A stretch of 64,000 nt of DNA from Hyphococcus sp. GTDB taxonomy: Bacteria; Pseudomonadota; Alphaproteobacteria; Caulobacterales; Parvularculaceae. The translations under genes and the position numbers were made by a program. Below the pieces are notes generated by a model, which was not told the origin of the DNA, made no database searches, and worked only from the letters and a program-made list of their open reading frames with translations. Shown one piece after another: positions 26,814 through 35,574 of the stretch (its first letter is position 1; each line of letters opens with the position of its first letter). The DNA is taken from NCBI GenBank assembly GCA_028284345.1, contig JANQRY010000006.1, positions 1 to 64,000 on the forward strand, in the 5' to 3' direction.

Positions 26814-27305
26814 ATGTTGAGCGACGTTTCCGAACTCTTCAACGCGCCTGTTGCGGCGCCGGCGAGGGACCGGCGCCTGACGCGGCGGGTCGTTGACGTC
26901 TGGGCGCGTGCGGCGCGCGGTCAGTTCCCGAGCTGGGAAGCGATGCAGGCGGCCGGCCTTGGCGACGATAAGGACTGGATGTTTGTCGTCGACTGCGAGA
27001 AGAGCATCGGATTTCCCTATTTCGTCTATGTGGGCGACCGACTCGCAAAACTGGCGGATGTATTTTTATGCGGCGCGGATGAATTCGGCCTGTCCCTGCT
27101 CGACAAGGCGACGGCGGATATCGCCGCTGCGCAGGAAAGCGCGGCGCCGCATTTCCGCGAGGAAACGCTGGTGCTTTGCGACGGGCGACGCATCCTGATG
27201 CGCGCCGTGACGGCGCCGCTCGCCGATGACGGAACGACCGTGTCCCATGTGGTCGGCGCCGTAAACGGACGCTTTGCGCCGGATATTCGACCACAAAAGA
27301 ACTAG
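26814..27305 (+). CDS. PAS_5-like domain protein
   Basis: A 163-residue soluble protein. The sequence RRVVDVWARAARGQFPSWEA, then DKDWMFVVDCEKSIGFPYFV and YVGDRLAKLADVF resembles the PAS_5 family common in alphaproteobacteria, small PAS-like proteins with no output domain. An in-frame GTG at 26763 would add 17 residues; I prefer ATG 26814 because a dyad occupies the upstream start. Function unknown; similar proteins are placed in signalling only by fold. Confidence 0.7.
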   Translation: MLSDVSELFNAPVAAPARDRRLTRRVVDVWARAARGQFPSWEAMQAAGLGDDKDWMFVVDCEKSIGFPYFVYVGDRLAKLADVFLCGADEFGLSLLDKATADIAAAQESAAPHFREETLVLCDGRRILMRAVTAPLADDGTTVSHVVGAVNGRFAPDIRPQKN

Positions 27306-27400
27306 GGTTCTTTTCGGTAGAAATACCTGGCGCGTCCGATCACCCGGTGATTGATTATGGAGATGACGCCATAACCGGCTTCGCTGTCGTTCATTTTCAT
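27302..27400 (-). CDS. Possible 32-residue basic peptide
   Basis: Reads MKMNDSEAGYGVISIINHRV followed by IGRARYFYRKEP. AGGAAG precedes the ATG at 6 bases, which is the only positive evidence apart from the frame. It is convergent with the PAS_5-like gene and the stops share CTAG. No family recognised and it could be a chance frame. Confidence 0.3.
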   Translation of the reverse strand: MKMNDSEAGYGVISIINHRVIGRARYFYRKEP

Positions 27401-27536
27401 CAATTTCTTCCTTCCGAACGCCGCCGGAGAATAGAAAATGTCGCGGCGGGCGCCGCCGTCCGGCGGTGCTTGCGGGCGCTGGACGGGGCGACTAGGGTCC
27501 GCCGCAATTCCATCCACAGAAGAGAGGCGAGACCCG

Positions 27537-29033
27537 ATGGCGCAGGAACTTGGTCATTTTATCAATGGCAAGGCGGTCCCGGGGTCGAGCGGGCGTCTGC
27601 ACGATGTTTTCAATCCGACGACGGGCGAGGTTCAGGCCTGCGTGGCGCTCGCGGGCCGGGATGAACTGACCGCCGCGATCGATGCAGCGGAGAAGGCGTT
27701 TCCGGCCTGGGCCGCGACCAATCCGCAACGGCGCGCGCGCGTCCTGTTCAAGTTCAAGGACCTTGTTGAAAAGGACATGGACAATCTGGCCAGGATGCTT
27801 TCATCAGAACACGGAAAGATCTTGCCGGACTCGCGCGGCGACGTACAGCGCGGCCTCGAAGTGGTCGAGTTCGCCTGCGGCATTCCGCATTTGCAGAAAG
27901 GCGAATACACCGAAGCCGCCGGCCCCGGCATTGACGTTTATTCCATGCGTCAACCCCTGGGCGTTGTCGCCGGCATCACCCCGTTCAACTTCCCGGCGAT
28001 GATCCCCATGTGGATGTTCTCCGTGGCGATGGCCTGCGGCAATACGTTCATCAACAAGCCGTCGGAAAAAGATCCGTCCGTACCGTTGCGCCTTGCCGAA
28101 CTGATGATGGAGGCCGGCGCGCCGGAGGGCGTTTTGAATATCGTCAATGGCGACAAGGAAGCCGTGGACGGACTGATCGAAGATCCGCGCGTTAAGGCGA
28201 TCTCCTTCGTCGGCTCGTCGGATATCGCTCACTATATTTACGCCAACGGCGCCAAGCACAACAAACGGGTGCAGGCGTTCGGCGGCGCCAAGAACCACAT
28301 GATCATTTTGCCGGACGCCGACATGGAAAGCGTCGCCAACCAGCTTGTCGGGTCCGCTTACGGCTCCGCCGGCGAACGCTGTATGGCGACGCCGGTGGCC
28401 GTGCCGGTGGGCGACGGGACCGCGGATGCGCTCGTCGAGATGATGAAGCCGCGGGTCGAGGCCCTGCGCATCGGGCCGTCCCTGTCGGAAGACTCCGACC
28501 TTGGCCCGCTGGTGACGGCGGCCCATCGGGACCGTGTCGCGCAATATATCCAGATGGCGGTGGACGAAGGCCAGGACCTCATCGTCGACGGGCGCGATTT
28601 CTCGCTGCAGGGGTATGAAAACGGGTTTTTCCTGGGCGGGACGCTGCTCGACCGCGCGCGGCCGGGTCATCAATCCTATACGGATGAGATCTTCGGGCCC
28701 GTCTTGCAGATCGTCCGTGCGGAAAACTTTGAAGAGGCGGTCGCGCTGCCGTCAGACCACCAGTATGGCAATGGCGTTGCGATCTTCACCCGCAACGGCG
28801 CCGCGGCGCGGGAATTTGCGCAAAAGGTCAATGTGGGCATGGTCGGCGTCAACGTGCCGATCCCGGTGCCCGTCGCCTATCACACCTTCGGCGGCTGGAA
28901 GCGGTCCGGCTTCGGCGACACCAACCAGCACGGGCCCGAAGGCGTCAAATTCTGGACCAAGATCAAAACCGTGACGCAGAAATGGCCGGAGGACGTGCAA
29001 GGGTCCGAATTTGTCATTCCGACGATGGGGTGA
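27537..29033 (+). CDS. mmsA: CoA-acylating methylmalonate-semialdehyde dehydrogenase
   Basis: Final step of valine degradation here: oxidises methylmalonate semialdehyde with NAD and CoA to propionyl-CoA and CO2. The protein has 498 residues of the aldehyde dehydrogenase superfamily. Marks are LGHFINGKAVPGSSGR at the start, AGITPFNFPAMIPMWMF, FVGSSDIAHYIY, and the catalytic-Cys loop YGSAGERCMATPVAV, which in this subfamily lacks the usual catalytic Glu partner. FGGWKRSGFGDTNQHG follows. Start at ATG 27537 with AGAGAGG upstream; the open frame to 27438 is low-complexity. It begins a block of valine catabolic genes. Confidence 0.95.
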   Translation: MAQELGHFINGKAVPGSSGRLHDVFNPTTGEVQACVALAGRDELTAAIDAAEKAFPAWAATNPQRRARVLFKFKDLVEKDMDNLARMLSSEHGKILPDSRGDVQRGLEVVEFACGIPHLQKGEYTEAAGPGIDVYSMRQPLGVVAGITPFNFPAMIPMWMFSVAMACGNTFINKPSEKDPSVPLRLAELMMEAGAPEGVLNIVNGDKEAVDGLIEDPRVKAISFVGSSDIAHYIYANGAKHNKRVQAFGGAKNHMIILPDADMESVANQLVGSAYGSAGERCMATPVAVPVGDGTADALVEMMKPRVEALRIGPSLSEDSDLGPLVTAAHRDRVAQYIQMAVDEGQDLIVDGRDFSLQGYENGFFLGGTLLDRARPGHQSYTDEIFGPVLQIVRAENFEEAVALPSDHQYGNGVAIFTRNGAAAREFAQKVNVGMVGVNVPIPVPVAYHTFGGWKRSGFGDTNQHGPEGVKFWTKIKTVTQKWPEDVQGSEFVIPTMG

Positions 29034-29040
29034 CTTAAAC

Positions 29041-29523
29041 GTGGCTTTCCTCCTCCAACTGATCATTCTCGGCATTGTCGTTCTCATCGGTCTTCAGCTC
29101 TGGAACGCCATGAAGGGCGGGAATCCGCGCGTTGAGAAACACGGATCGAAAACGATCGAGGGGACGGCGCAGGACGTCTCGTCCCCGGGCAAGACCGCCG
29201 CCGAGACGCTGAAGGAGTTCGAAAACGCTCGCGCGGAACTGAAATCCCGCTATCCGGCGGTGTTCGCCATGCTTGGCGGCTATCTCAACAACCACACGAT
29301 CGGCGAGACCGGCTCCCTCGAAGCGGCGGTGAAGGAAATGATCGCCGACTGGAAGACGCGCTCCGACGAGGTTTCGCACGAGCTTGCGAAACTGCTGGCC
29401 GACAACGAAACCGAAGAAGAATGCCGCGCGGTCATTCTCGCCGCCTGTGATGCGACCTTTGAGGAAGAGGGCTATCGCGCCTGGCTGACCTGGCTCCTGG
29501 GACAATTCAATGACTTCAAATAG
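29041..29523 (+). CDS. Membrane-anchored protein with a CdiI-like immunity domain
   Basis: A 160-residue protein starting at GTG 29041, 7 bases after mmsA. Residues 1-20 (MAFLLQLIILGIVVLIGLQL) form one transmembrane helix, then a linker. Residues about 55-160 read YPAVFAMLGGYLNNHTIGET, then GSLEAAVKEMIADW, HELAKLLADNETEEECRAVI and YRAWLTWLLGQF. The order (YP, GGYL, G-S/D-x-E-x-A, EL-x-x-LLA, EE, WL) resembles CdiI-type immunity proteins of contact-dependent inhibition systems. That likeness is by eye only. No cdiA or cdiB lies in the window. Its 3' end overlaps the GFA gene by 14 bases. Confidence 0.65.
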   Translation: MAFLLQLIILGIVVLIGLQLWNAMKGGNPRVEKHGSKTIEGTAQDVSSPGKTAAETLKEFENARAELKSRYPAVFAMLGGYLNNHTIGETGSLEAAVKEMIADWKTRSDEVSHELAKLLADNETEEECRAVILAACDATFEEEGYRAWLTWLLGQFNDFK

Positions 29524-29920
29524 GCTCGCCGGCCGCTGCCTCTGCGGCGGCGTTTCCTTCTCCGTTGACGCCGAGGCTTTCGACAATCGCACCGCCTGCC
29601 ACTGTTCCCAGTGCCGGCGTTGGTCCGGTCACGTCTGGGCGAGCGTCAGCGGCCCGAAAGCGAAATTCGCCATCGACGCCGGCGAAGACAAAGTGAAATG
29701 GCATCATGCGTCGGATTTTGCGCGACGCGGGTTTTGCGCCGACTGCGGGTCGTCCCTGTTCTGGCACGCCCATGGGCTGGAGGAATACAAAGACCGGATT
29801 GCCGTGGCCTTCGGCGCGCTCGATGCGCCCACCGGCGTGAAGCTTGAGGAGCATATCTTCGTCGCCGACAAGGGCGACTATTACGATATCGCCGACGGTT
29901 TGCCGCAGAGCCACCACTAG
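29510..29920 (+). CDS. GFA family (glutathione-dependent formaldehyde-activating enzyme-like) zinc protein
   Basis: A 136-residue protein with the zinc-binding cysteine pattern of the GFA/CENP-V family: GRCLCGGVSFSV (C-x-C), TACHCSQCRRWSG (C-x-C-x2-C) and RRGFCADCGSSLFW (C-x2-C). Most family members have no proven glutathione-formaldehyde activity, so the name denotes the fold. The start overlaps the end of the CdiI-like gene, so translation is coupled. The role in this neighbourhood is unknown. Confidence 0.88.
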   Translation: MTSNRLAGRCLCGGVSFSVDAEAFDNRTACHCSQCRRWSGHVWASVSGPKAKFAIDAGEDKVKWHHASDFARRGFCADCGSSLFWHAHGLEEYKDRIAVAFGALDAPTGVKLEEHIFVADKGDYYDIADGLPQSHH

Positions 29921-30092
29921 AAAGACGCTGAGCCCCGTGGTCAGAAAGAACATCTGTCGCGGATGGCGCCTGCGCCGGAGCGGGTCTTATAATTGCGGGC
30001 GTTATTCGCTATCACCCCGCTTTTGGGATATCTCCTATTCAGACGCCCGCGGGCGTTCCGGGTGCGTAACGGGGGCGGAGACAAAATAATCG

Positions 30093-30878
30093 ATGTTTGG
30101 ATTTGAAGCTGGCGACGCAGCGCTGATGAGCGGGTGGATGCTTTACGCGATCATCTTCCTGTTGCCGTTCTGGCAAGAAGACGTGGCCGTCATCGCCGCC
30201 GCGACCGCCTCGATCAGCGATGCGGCGCCGACGTCCGCGCTCGTCGTCGTGATCCTTGCGGGGCTGGTCGCCAGCGACGCCTGGAAATACTGGATCGGCC
30301 GGCTAGCGCGGCGCTATGAGTGGGCGCACAAATTCGCCGAAAAGCCGGGCGTTTCCATCGCCGGCGATCTCATCCGAAAGGAATTCGTACAGACCATGCT
30401 GACGGCGCGCTTCGTGCCCGGAACGCGCATCCCCACCTATGTCGCGGCCGGGTTCTTCAAGGCGGATTATCCGCGATATGTCGTGACCCTGGTATTCACC
30501 GCCGCGCTTTATATTGGCATAGTGTTTTCATTGTTCCACGCGCTCGGCGCCATCGCCGGGGAGCAGGCGAAATTCTGGCTGCCGATCGGCGCCGTGGTTT
30601 TGCTCGTTGGCTACATCCTGTTCCGCTGGCTCAACCATGTCGCCAAGCATGAGGGGCCGATGACGCCGATGACCAAGGAATTCGATCACCCGATGCCGGA
30701 CATGCCGGGCTTCGACGGCAATCCGTATGAAAAAGAGGAAGGCGATGAAGCCTCGGATGCGAAAGCCGACGATACGGCCGTAGCAACGCCCGCCTTTGTC
30801 GCGCCTGCGAGGAGTGAGCAGCATGACCAAACGATCGACAAGCCGGCAGATAAACGCGCCAGCGGCGGCGGTGTTTGA
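30093..30878 (+). CDS. DedA/VTT family membrane protein with acidic C-terminal tail
   Basis: A 261-residue protein. The DedA core (residues about 10-195) has FWQEDVAVIAAATAS with acidic residues near the N-terminus, DAWKYWIGRLARRY, and the conserved re-entrant segment TARFVPGTRIPTYVAAGFF, followed by two more helices. DedA proteins affect lipid flipping and proton-motive force. The last 60 residues are hydrophilic and rich in Asp, Glu and Ala, which is unusual for the family. The end overlaps the SRPBCC start by 56 bases. Confidence 0.85.
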   Translation: MFGFEAGDAALMSGWMLYAIIFLLPFWQEDVAVIAAATASISDAAPTSALVVVILAGLVASDAWKYWIGRLARRYEWAHKFAEKPGVSIAGDLIRKEFVQTMLTARFVPGTRIPTYVAAGFFKADYPRYVVTLVFTAALYIGIVFSLFHALGAIAGEQAKFWLPIGAVVLLVGYILFRWLNHVAKHEGPMTPMTKEFDHPMPDMPGFDGNPYEKEEGDEASDAKADDTAVATPAFVAPARSEQHDQTIDKPADKRASGGGV

Positions 30879-31275
30879 CGCCGTTGCAGATATCGAAAAA
30901 TTTCCGGAAAAAAGCGCCGATATCGTCAGCGTCGAACTGCTGACGGAACAGAAGAAAGGCGTCGGCGCGCGGTTTCGCGAGACCCGGCGCATGGGCAAGC
31001 GCGAAGGGACGACCGAGCTTGAGTGCACGGAATATGTGGAGAACGAACGGGTCCGCTTTGTCGCCGACCAGGGCGGTACGGTATGGGATTCCGTTTACAC
31101 GATAAAAGAGAACGCAGACGGGACGCTGCTGACTCTGGAAATGGACGCGCGCCCGCATAAATTGCTGGCGAAAATTGTCGTGCCGTTCATCGTCGGCATG
31201 ATTTCAAAGGCGGTCGAAAAGGACATGGACGCCGTAAAGGACTATTGCGAAGGAAAGACCGGCGGCGGCTGGTAA
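30823..31275 (+). CDS. SRPBCC family protein (START/polyketide cyclase fold)
   Basis: A 150-residue protein of the SRPBCC (Bet v 1-like) superfamily: [20 protein letters not shown] at the start, [20 protein letters not shown] in the middle strands, and a long C-terminal helix ([20 protein letters not shown]). These bind lipids or other hydrophobic ligands. ATG 30823 is supported by GAGGAG about 8 bases upstream. It lies inside the 3' end of the DedA gene, so the two are coupled. Ligand unknown. Confidence 0.85.
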   Translation: MTKRSTSRQINAPAAAVFDAVADIEKFPEKSADIVSVELLTEQKKGVGARFRETRRMGKREGTTELECTEYVENERVRFVADQGGTVWDSVYTIKENADGTLLTLEMDARPHKLLAKIVVPFIVGMISKAVEKDMDAVKDYCEGKTGGGW

Positions 31276-31291
31276 ACATAGGGACGACATT

Positions 31292-32440
31292 ATGCATTTT
31301 GCGTTGACGGAAGAACAGGAAGCCATTCAGGACATGGCGCGCCGCTTTGCGGCGGACGAACTGGCGCCCCACGCCGCCGAATGGGATGAGAAACATTACT
31401 TCCCGGTCGACGTTATCAAGAAGTCTGCGGAGCTTGGCCTTGCCGGCATCTACACGCGCGACGACGTCGGCGGATCGGGGCTTGGCCGGCTCGACGCGGC
31501 GCTGATCTTTGAAGCCCTGTCGGAAGGGTGCACGTCGACGGCCGCGTTCATCTCCATTCACAATATGTGCACCTGGATGATCGACCGCTTTGGTTCCGAA
31601 GACGTTCGACAAAAATGGTGTCCGAAACTCACCTCCATGGAGCTTCTCGCAAGTTACTGTCTCACGGAGCCGGGGGCGGGCTCGGACGCAGCGGCGCTTA
31701 AGACCAGGGCCGTGCGCGACGGCGACGATTACATCCTCAACGGATCGAAAGCGTTTATTTCCGGCGCCGGCGCGTCGGACGTCTATGTGGTCATGGCGCG
31801 CACCGGCGAAGACGGCCCGCGCGGCATTTCAACCGTGCTGGTCGAGAAAGGAACGCCAGGTTTTTCCTTCGGCGCGCCTGAGCGCAAGATGGGCTGGAAC
31901 TCACAACCGACGGCCGTCGTCAGTTTCGAAGACTGCCGCATTCCCGTCGCCAATCGCATTGGCGAGGAGGGCGACGGGTTCAAGTTTGCAATGATGGGAC
32001 TTGATGGCGGCCGCCTTAATATTGCGGCCTGCTCTCTCGGCACGGCGAACGGCGCCCTGCGCGCGGCGCTCGACTACACCAATGAACGCCAGGCCTTCGG
32101 CAAGCCCCTCAACCAGCAGCAGGCGCTGCAGTTCAAGCTCGCCGACATGGCGACGGAACTCGAAGCCGCGCGCGTCATGCTTTATCAGGCGGCGTGGAAA
32201 CTCGATCAGAAAACGCCTGACGCGACCCGGCACTGCGCCATGGCGAAACGGTTTGTCACCGATGCGGGCTTCAACGTGGTCAACAGCGCCCTGCAGATGC
32301 ATGGCGGCTACGGATATCTGCGCGACTATCCGCTGGAGCGGATGTTGCGCGACGTGCGTGTGCATCAGATCCTTGAAGGCGCCAACGAAATTATGCGCGT
32401 CATCGTCGCGCGAGATTTGTTGAAAGACTATCAGGCGTAA
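31292..32440 (+). CDS. Acyl-CoA dehydrogenase, probably isobutyryl-CoA dehydrogenase
   Basis: FAD enzyme that would convert isobutyryl-CoA to methacrylyl-CoA in valine breakdown. The 382-residue protein starts [20 protein letters not shown]. It has the ACAD signature [20 protein letters not shown], the [20 protein letters not shown] segment, and [20 protein letters not shown] with the [16 protein letters not shown] end, where Glu is the usual catalytic-base position. The branched-chain substrate is inferred from mmsA, the hydrolase and mmsB beside it, and from similarity to ACAD8-type sequences by eye. Confidence 0.9.
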   Translation: MHFALTEEQEAIQDMARRFAADELAPHAAEWDEKHYFPVDVIKKSAELGLAGIYTRDDVGGSGLGRLDAALIFEALSEGCTSTAAFISIHNMCTWMIDRFGSEDVRQKWCPKLTSMELLASYCLTEPGAGSDAAALKTRAVRDGDDYILNGSKAFISGAGASDVYVVMARTGEDGPRGISTVLVEKGTPGFSFGAPERKMGWNSQPTAVVSFEDCRIPVANRIGEEGDGFKFAMMGLDGGRLNIAACSLGTANGALRAALDYTNERQAFGKPLNQQQALQFKLADMATELEAARVMLYQAAWKLDQKTPDATRHCAMAKRFVTDAGFNVVNSALQMHGGYGYLRDYPLERMLRDVRVHQILEGANEIMRVIVARDLLKDYQA

Positions 32441-32453
32441 GGGAACGGAGGCG

Positions 32454-32579
32454 ATGCCAAAAGGTGACTGGGCCGGTCCCGTGGACGTAACCAATGCGGA
32501 AAACGACCCCGGCTATATAGAGGCGCGCAAAATACGCCGCGCGAACGGGGCGTTTATTATCATTGAAGGCGCCGAGTAG
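32454..32579 (+). CDS. 41-residue hypothetical peptide in the valine operon
   Basis: A frame too short for routine gene callers: MPKGDWAGPVDVTNAENDPG followed by YIEARKIRRANGAFIIIEGA and a final Glu. It starts 13 bases after the acyl-CoA dehydrogenase stop, with CGGAGG 4-5 bases before the ATG, and stops 14 bases before the next gene. No transmembrane helix and no family recognised. Tight spacing and the ribosome binding site make translation plausible. Confidence 0.5.
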   Translation: MPKGDWAGPVDVTNAENDPGYIEARKIRRANGAFIIIEGAE

Positions 32580-32593
32580 GGGCGCGGGGGCTC

Positions 32594-32872
32594 ATGCGCG
32601 TCATCATATCCATTCTGGCGTTCATTGTTGGCATGGGATGCGTCGCCTACGCCTATGTGGGCTCCGCGCTGCAGATGGCGAATGAGGCCGGGCGGACCGC
32701 CCGGAGCGGCGACGAGGTCGGCGCGGTGGCGATGATTATCGATTTTATCATGCGCGGTGAGATTCCGCAGCTCGCCGGCTATCTTTACGGCGGCGCGCTT
32801 TTGATCGTGCTTGCCGTCGTCAACCTGATCCTCAATAATCCAAAGGATGATGACCGAGAAGATCCTGTTTGA
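32594..32872 (+). CDS. Small membrane protein of unknown function
   Basis: A 92-residue protein with two hydrophobic helices (VIISILAFIVGMGCVAYAYV near the start and GYLYGGALLIVLAVVNLIL near the end) joined by a loop with alternating charge, and an acidic tail. GGCGCGGGGG lies upstream of the ATG. Its last 26 bases overlap the start of the hydrolase gene. Not recognised as a named family. Confidence 0.6.
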   Translation: MRVIISILAFIVGMGCVAYAYVGSALQMANEAGRTARSGDEVGAVAMIIDFIMRGEIPQLAGYLYGGALLIVLAVVNLILNNPKDDDREDPV

Positions 32873-33908
32873 ACGGCGCGGCGACTGGGGCGTCGTCACC
32901 CTGAACAATGAAAAAGCGTTGAACGCCCTTGACTGGGACATGGTGAAAGCCATGCACGCCCAGCTTTCCGACTGGGCCGCGCGCAATGACGTTAAGGCGG
33001 TTCTCGTTAAGGCAAAGGGCGAAAAAGCCTTCTGCGCCGGCGGCGATATTCGCTGGCTTCACGAAAACGGGCGCGCTGATCCCGTCGGAACATCGGAATT
33101 TTTCCGCGACGAGTATGTCAACAATGCGCTGATCTATCATTACCCAAAGCCTTATGTGGCGCTGATCGACGGCATCGTCATGGGCGGCGGCGTCGGCATA
33201 TCCGTACACGGAGATTTCCGTGTCGCCGGCGACGAGACCCTCTTCGCCATGCCGGAAACGGGTATTGGCCTTTTCCCCGATGTGGGCGGCGGGCATTTTA
33301 TGCCGCGTCTGCATGACGGGCTCGGGCTGTACTACGCCCTTACCGGCGCCCGGGCGAAGGCCGCCGACTGCATGGCGGCGGGCGTCGCGACGCACTACGT
33401 TACGTCCGGAAAGCACGATGAGCTTGTGGGTGCCCTCATTGGAACGTCGCTCGGAGCGCACGCCCATGCGGATATTGAAGCGGTGCTCGATGTCTACGCT
33501 GCAGATCCCGGTCACGCGGGCGTCAACGACAGTCGCGGCGACATTGCACGTTTGTTTGACGGACAGGAAACGCTTGGCGACCTGATGGCGGCGCTCAAAT
33601 CCGACGATGGCGAATTCGCCGCCAATATGGCGAAGACACTGAGCTGCATGTCGCCGACATCGCTCGCCGTTACCTTTGAGCAGATGAAGCGCGGTCATAC
33701 GCTCGACTTTGACGACAATATGAAGATGGAGTTCCGCATCGTTCGCCGCGTCATGGAGGGGCGCGATTTCTATGAGGGCGTGCGGGCGCAGATCATCGAC
33801 AAGGACAGAAATCCTCGCTGGTCGCCGGCGACGCTGGACGACATCCGGGAGACGGACATCGCCGCTTATTTCGCGCCGCTCGGCGATGCTGAACTGGAGT
33901 TGCCATAA
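32847..33908 (+). CDS. Enoyl-CoA hydratase/isomerase family protein, probable 3-hydroxyisobutyryl-CoA hydrolase
   Basis: Releases 3-hydroxyisobutyrate from its CoA ester in valine degradation. At 353 residues it is longer than simple enoyl-CoA hydratases and matches the hydrolase subgroup. Marks are LNNEKALNALDWDMVKAM, KAFCAGGDIRWLHENG, DGIVMGGGVGISVHGDFRV and the diagnostic AMPETGIGLFPDVGGGHFM, followed by a C-terminal extension not found in the short crotonases. Two ATGs in tandem open the frame at 32847. Its TAA overlaps the next ATG by one base. Neighbours mmsA and mmsB support the substrate. Confidence 0.9.
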   Translation: MMTEKILFERRGDWGVVTLNNEKALNALDWDMVKAMHAQLSDWAARNDVKAVLVKAKGEKAFCAGGDIRWLHENGRADPVGTSEFFRDEYVNNALIYHYPKPYVALIDGIVMGGGVGISVHGDFRVAGDETLFAMPETGIGLFPDVGGGHFMPRLHDGLGLYYALTGARAKAADCMAAGVATHYVTSGKHDELVGALIGTSLGAHAHADIEAVLDVYAADPGHAGVNDSRGDIARLFDGQETLGDLMAALKSDDGEFAANMAKTLSCMSPTSLAVTFEQMKRGHTLDFDDNMKMEFRIVRRVMEGRDFYEGVRAQIIDKDRNPRWSPATLDDIRETDIAAYFAPLGDAELELP

Positions 33909-34582
33909 TGTCCGCCGTTCTCATCACCGGCGCCAATCGCGGTATCGGCCTCGAATTTGTCCGACAATACGCAGCAGACGGATGGACAGTGCACGCCTGT
34001 TGCCGCGCGCCAGACAAAGCCGACGCCTTAAATGCGCTGTCCGGCGACATACGCGTCCACAAGCTCGACGTTTCGGACTTCGCCGCTATTGGCGAGCTTG
34101 CGCAGTCAATCACGGACCCTCTTGACGTCGTCGTCGCAAATGCGGGCGTCGGCGGCGGCGACGTGGGCGAGTTTGGCGCCATAAACTATGACGCATTCGC
34201 CAAGCTTCTCGCCATCAATACGTTGGCGCCGGTCGCGACGCTTGAAGCGTTTGCGCCGCATCTGAAGAAGACAAAGGGTAAGTTTGCGGCGATTTCCTCC
34301 GATCTCGGATCGATAAGTCGGTCGAGCGGCATGGCGCCCGGCTATTCCACCTCGAAAGCGGCGCTCAATATGGCCATGAAAGCCTACGCCGCGCGGCTTG
34401 TCGGCGAGGGCGTTGCCGTTGCGCCGCTGCATCCGGGCTGGGTGAAGACCGATATGGGCGGCGACGCGGCGCCCGTTCCGCCGGCGGACAGCGTTTCGGG
34501 ACTGCGCCAGCGCATCAGTGAAATGCAGGCGACGGCGTCGCCGAAATACCGCGACTTTTCCGGCGCCGAACTGCCATGGTAG
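33908..34582 (+). CDS. SDR family oxidoreductase, C-factor type
   Basis: A 224-residue short-chain dehydrogenase of the small type related to the Myxococcus C-signal protein. The cofactor motif is LITGANRGIGLEFVRQYA; then LDVVVANAGVGGGD, and the catalytic Ser/Tyr/Lys set in AAISSDLGSISRSSG and PGYSTSKAALNMAM. The C-terminus has LHPGWVKTDMGGDAA. It is translated from a start overlapping the hydrolase stop, between two valine-pathway genes, yet no standard step of that pathway needs it. Substrate unknown. Confidence 0.87.
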   Translation: MSAVLITGANRGIGLEFVRQYAADGWTVHACCRAPDKADALNALSGDIRVHKLDVSDFAAIGELAQSITDPLDVVVANAGVGGGDVGEFGAINYDAFAKLLAINTLAPVATLEAFAPHLKKTKGKFAAISSDLGSISRSSGMAPGYSTSKAALNMAMKAYAARLVGEGVAVAPLHPGWVKTDMGGDAAPVPPADSVSGLRQRISEMQATASPKYRDFSGAELPW

Positions 34583-34608
34583 GACGCGCCAAACGCGCGG
34601 AGGACAAG

Positions 34609-35496
34609 ATGAAAATCGGATTTATCGGGCTTGGCAATATGGGCGGGCCCATGGCGTCGAACCTTGCCAAAGCGGGCTTTGACGTCACGGCGACGGATCT
34701 TTCGGCCGACGCCGTCGATCGCGCCGTGGACGCCGGATGTCGGCGCGGCGAGAGCGTCGCCGCGGCGGTCGGCGATGCGGACGTTGTTGTTTCCATGTTG
34801 CCAGCCGGCGCCCACGTGCGCTCCGTCTATGGGGATGGTTACGGGGTCATCGCCAACGCGAAAGAGGGGGCGCTGTTTATTGACTCCTCAACCATCGATG
34901 TGGACTCGGCGCGGGATGTTGTCGCCGCCGCGGCGGAGAAAGGCTTCGTCATGGTCGACGCGCCCGTTTCCGGCGGCGTTGCGGCGGCGAGCGCCGGGAC
35001 GTTGACATTCATGGTCGGCGGCGAGGCCGACGCTTTTGCCCGCGCAAAGCCCGTTCTTGAAAAGATGGGCAAGAACATTTTCCACGCCGGCGGCGCCGGC
35101 AATGGCCAGGCGGCGAAGATCGCCAACAACATGCTGCTCGGGATCACGATGATCGCCACCTGCGAGGCATTCAACCTCGCGGAGAAACTCGGGCTCGACG
35201 CGCAGACCTTTTTTGACATCTCATCGACGGCGTCCGGCCAGTCCTGGTCGATGACCAGCTATTGCCCGGCGCCGGGCCCCGTGCCCGCCGCGCCGTCGAA
35301 CAGGGACTATCAGCCGGGGTTCGCCGCTGCGATGATGCTGAAGGACATGCGGCTCGCGCAAGGCGCCGCGCATAAGGCGAAAGCGGCGACGCCCCTCGGG
35401 GCTCAGGCCGAGGCGCTCTACGCGCTGATGGAATCGGCGGGCAAGGACGATCTCGATTTCTCGGGCGTCATGAAGCTTATTCGCGGCGACCTTTAG
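34609..35496 (+). CDS. mmsB: 3-hydroxyisobutyrate dehydrogenase
   Basis: Oxidises 3-hydroxyisobutyrate to methylmalonate semialdehyde, the substrate of MmsA. The 295-residue protein has the NAD-binding start KIGFIGLGNMGGPMASNL, the substrate-binding segment DAPVSGGVAAASAGTL and the catalytic Lys in GNGQAAKIANNMLLG. ATG 34609 is preceded by GGAGGACAAG, which fixes the start. Related tartronate semialdehyde reductases are the alternative, but the surrounding genes favour 3-hydroxyisobutyrate. Confidence 0.94.
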   Translation: MKIGFIGLGNMGGPMASNLAKAGFDVTATDLSADAVDRAVDAGCRRGESVAAAVGDADVVVSMLPAGAHVRSVYGDGYGVIANAKEGALFIDSSTIDVDSARDVVAAAAEKGFVMVDAPVSGGVAAASAGTLTFMVGGEADAFARAKPVLEKMGKNIFHAGGAGNGQAAKIANNMLLGITMIATCEAFNLAEKLGLDAQTFFDISSTASGQSWSMTSYCPAPGPVPAAPSNRDYQPGFAAAMMLKDMRLAQGAAHKAKAATPLGAQAEALYALMESAGKDDLDFSGVMKLIRGDL

Positions 35497-35574
35497 CGTC
35501 CTGACGCAGCGGCGGGCCTTAAAAATGCGCCGTCAAGACTGGCGTTCAACGTCCGGGAGGGCCATGTACCGGAA

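Noticed and set aside
16651-27305. Shared CTAG at three convergent gene ends as a signal
   Set aside because: CTAG is its own reverse complement, so any C before a TAG stop makes a TAG on the other strand. The overlap is trivial.
27804-28673. A 289-codon frame on the minus strand
   Set aside because: Antisense to mmsA, with no ribosome binding site or recognisable motif.
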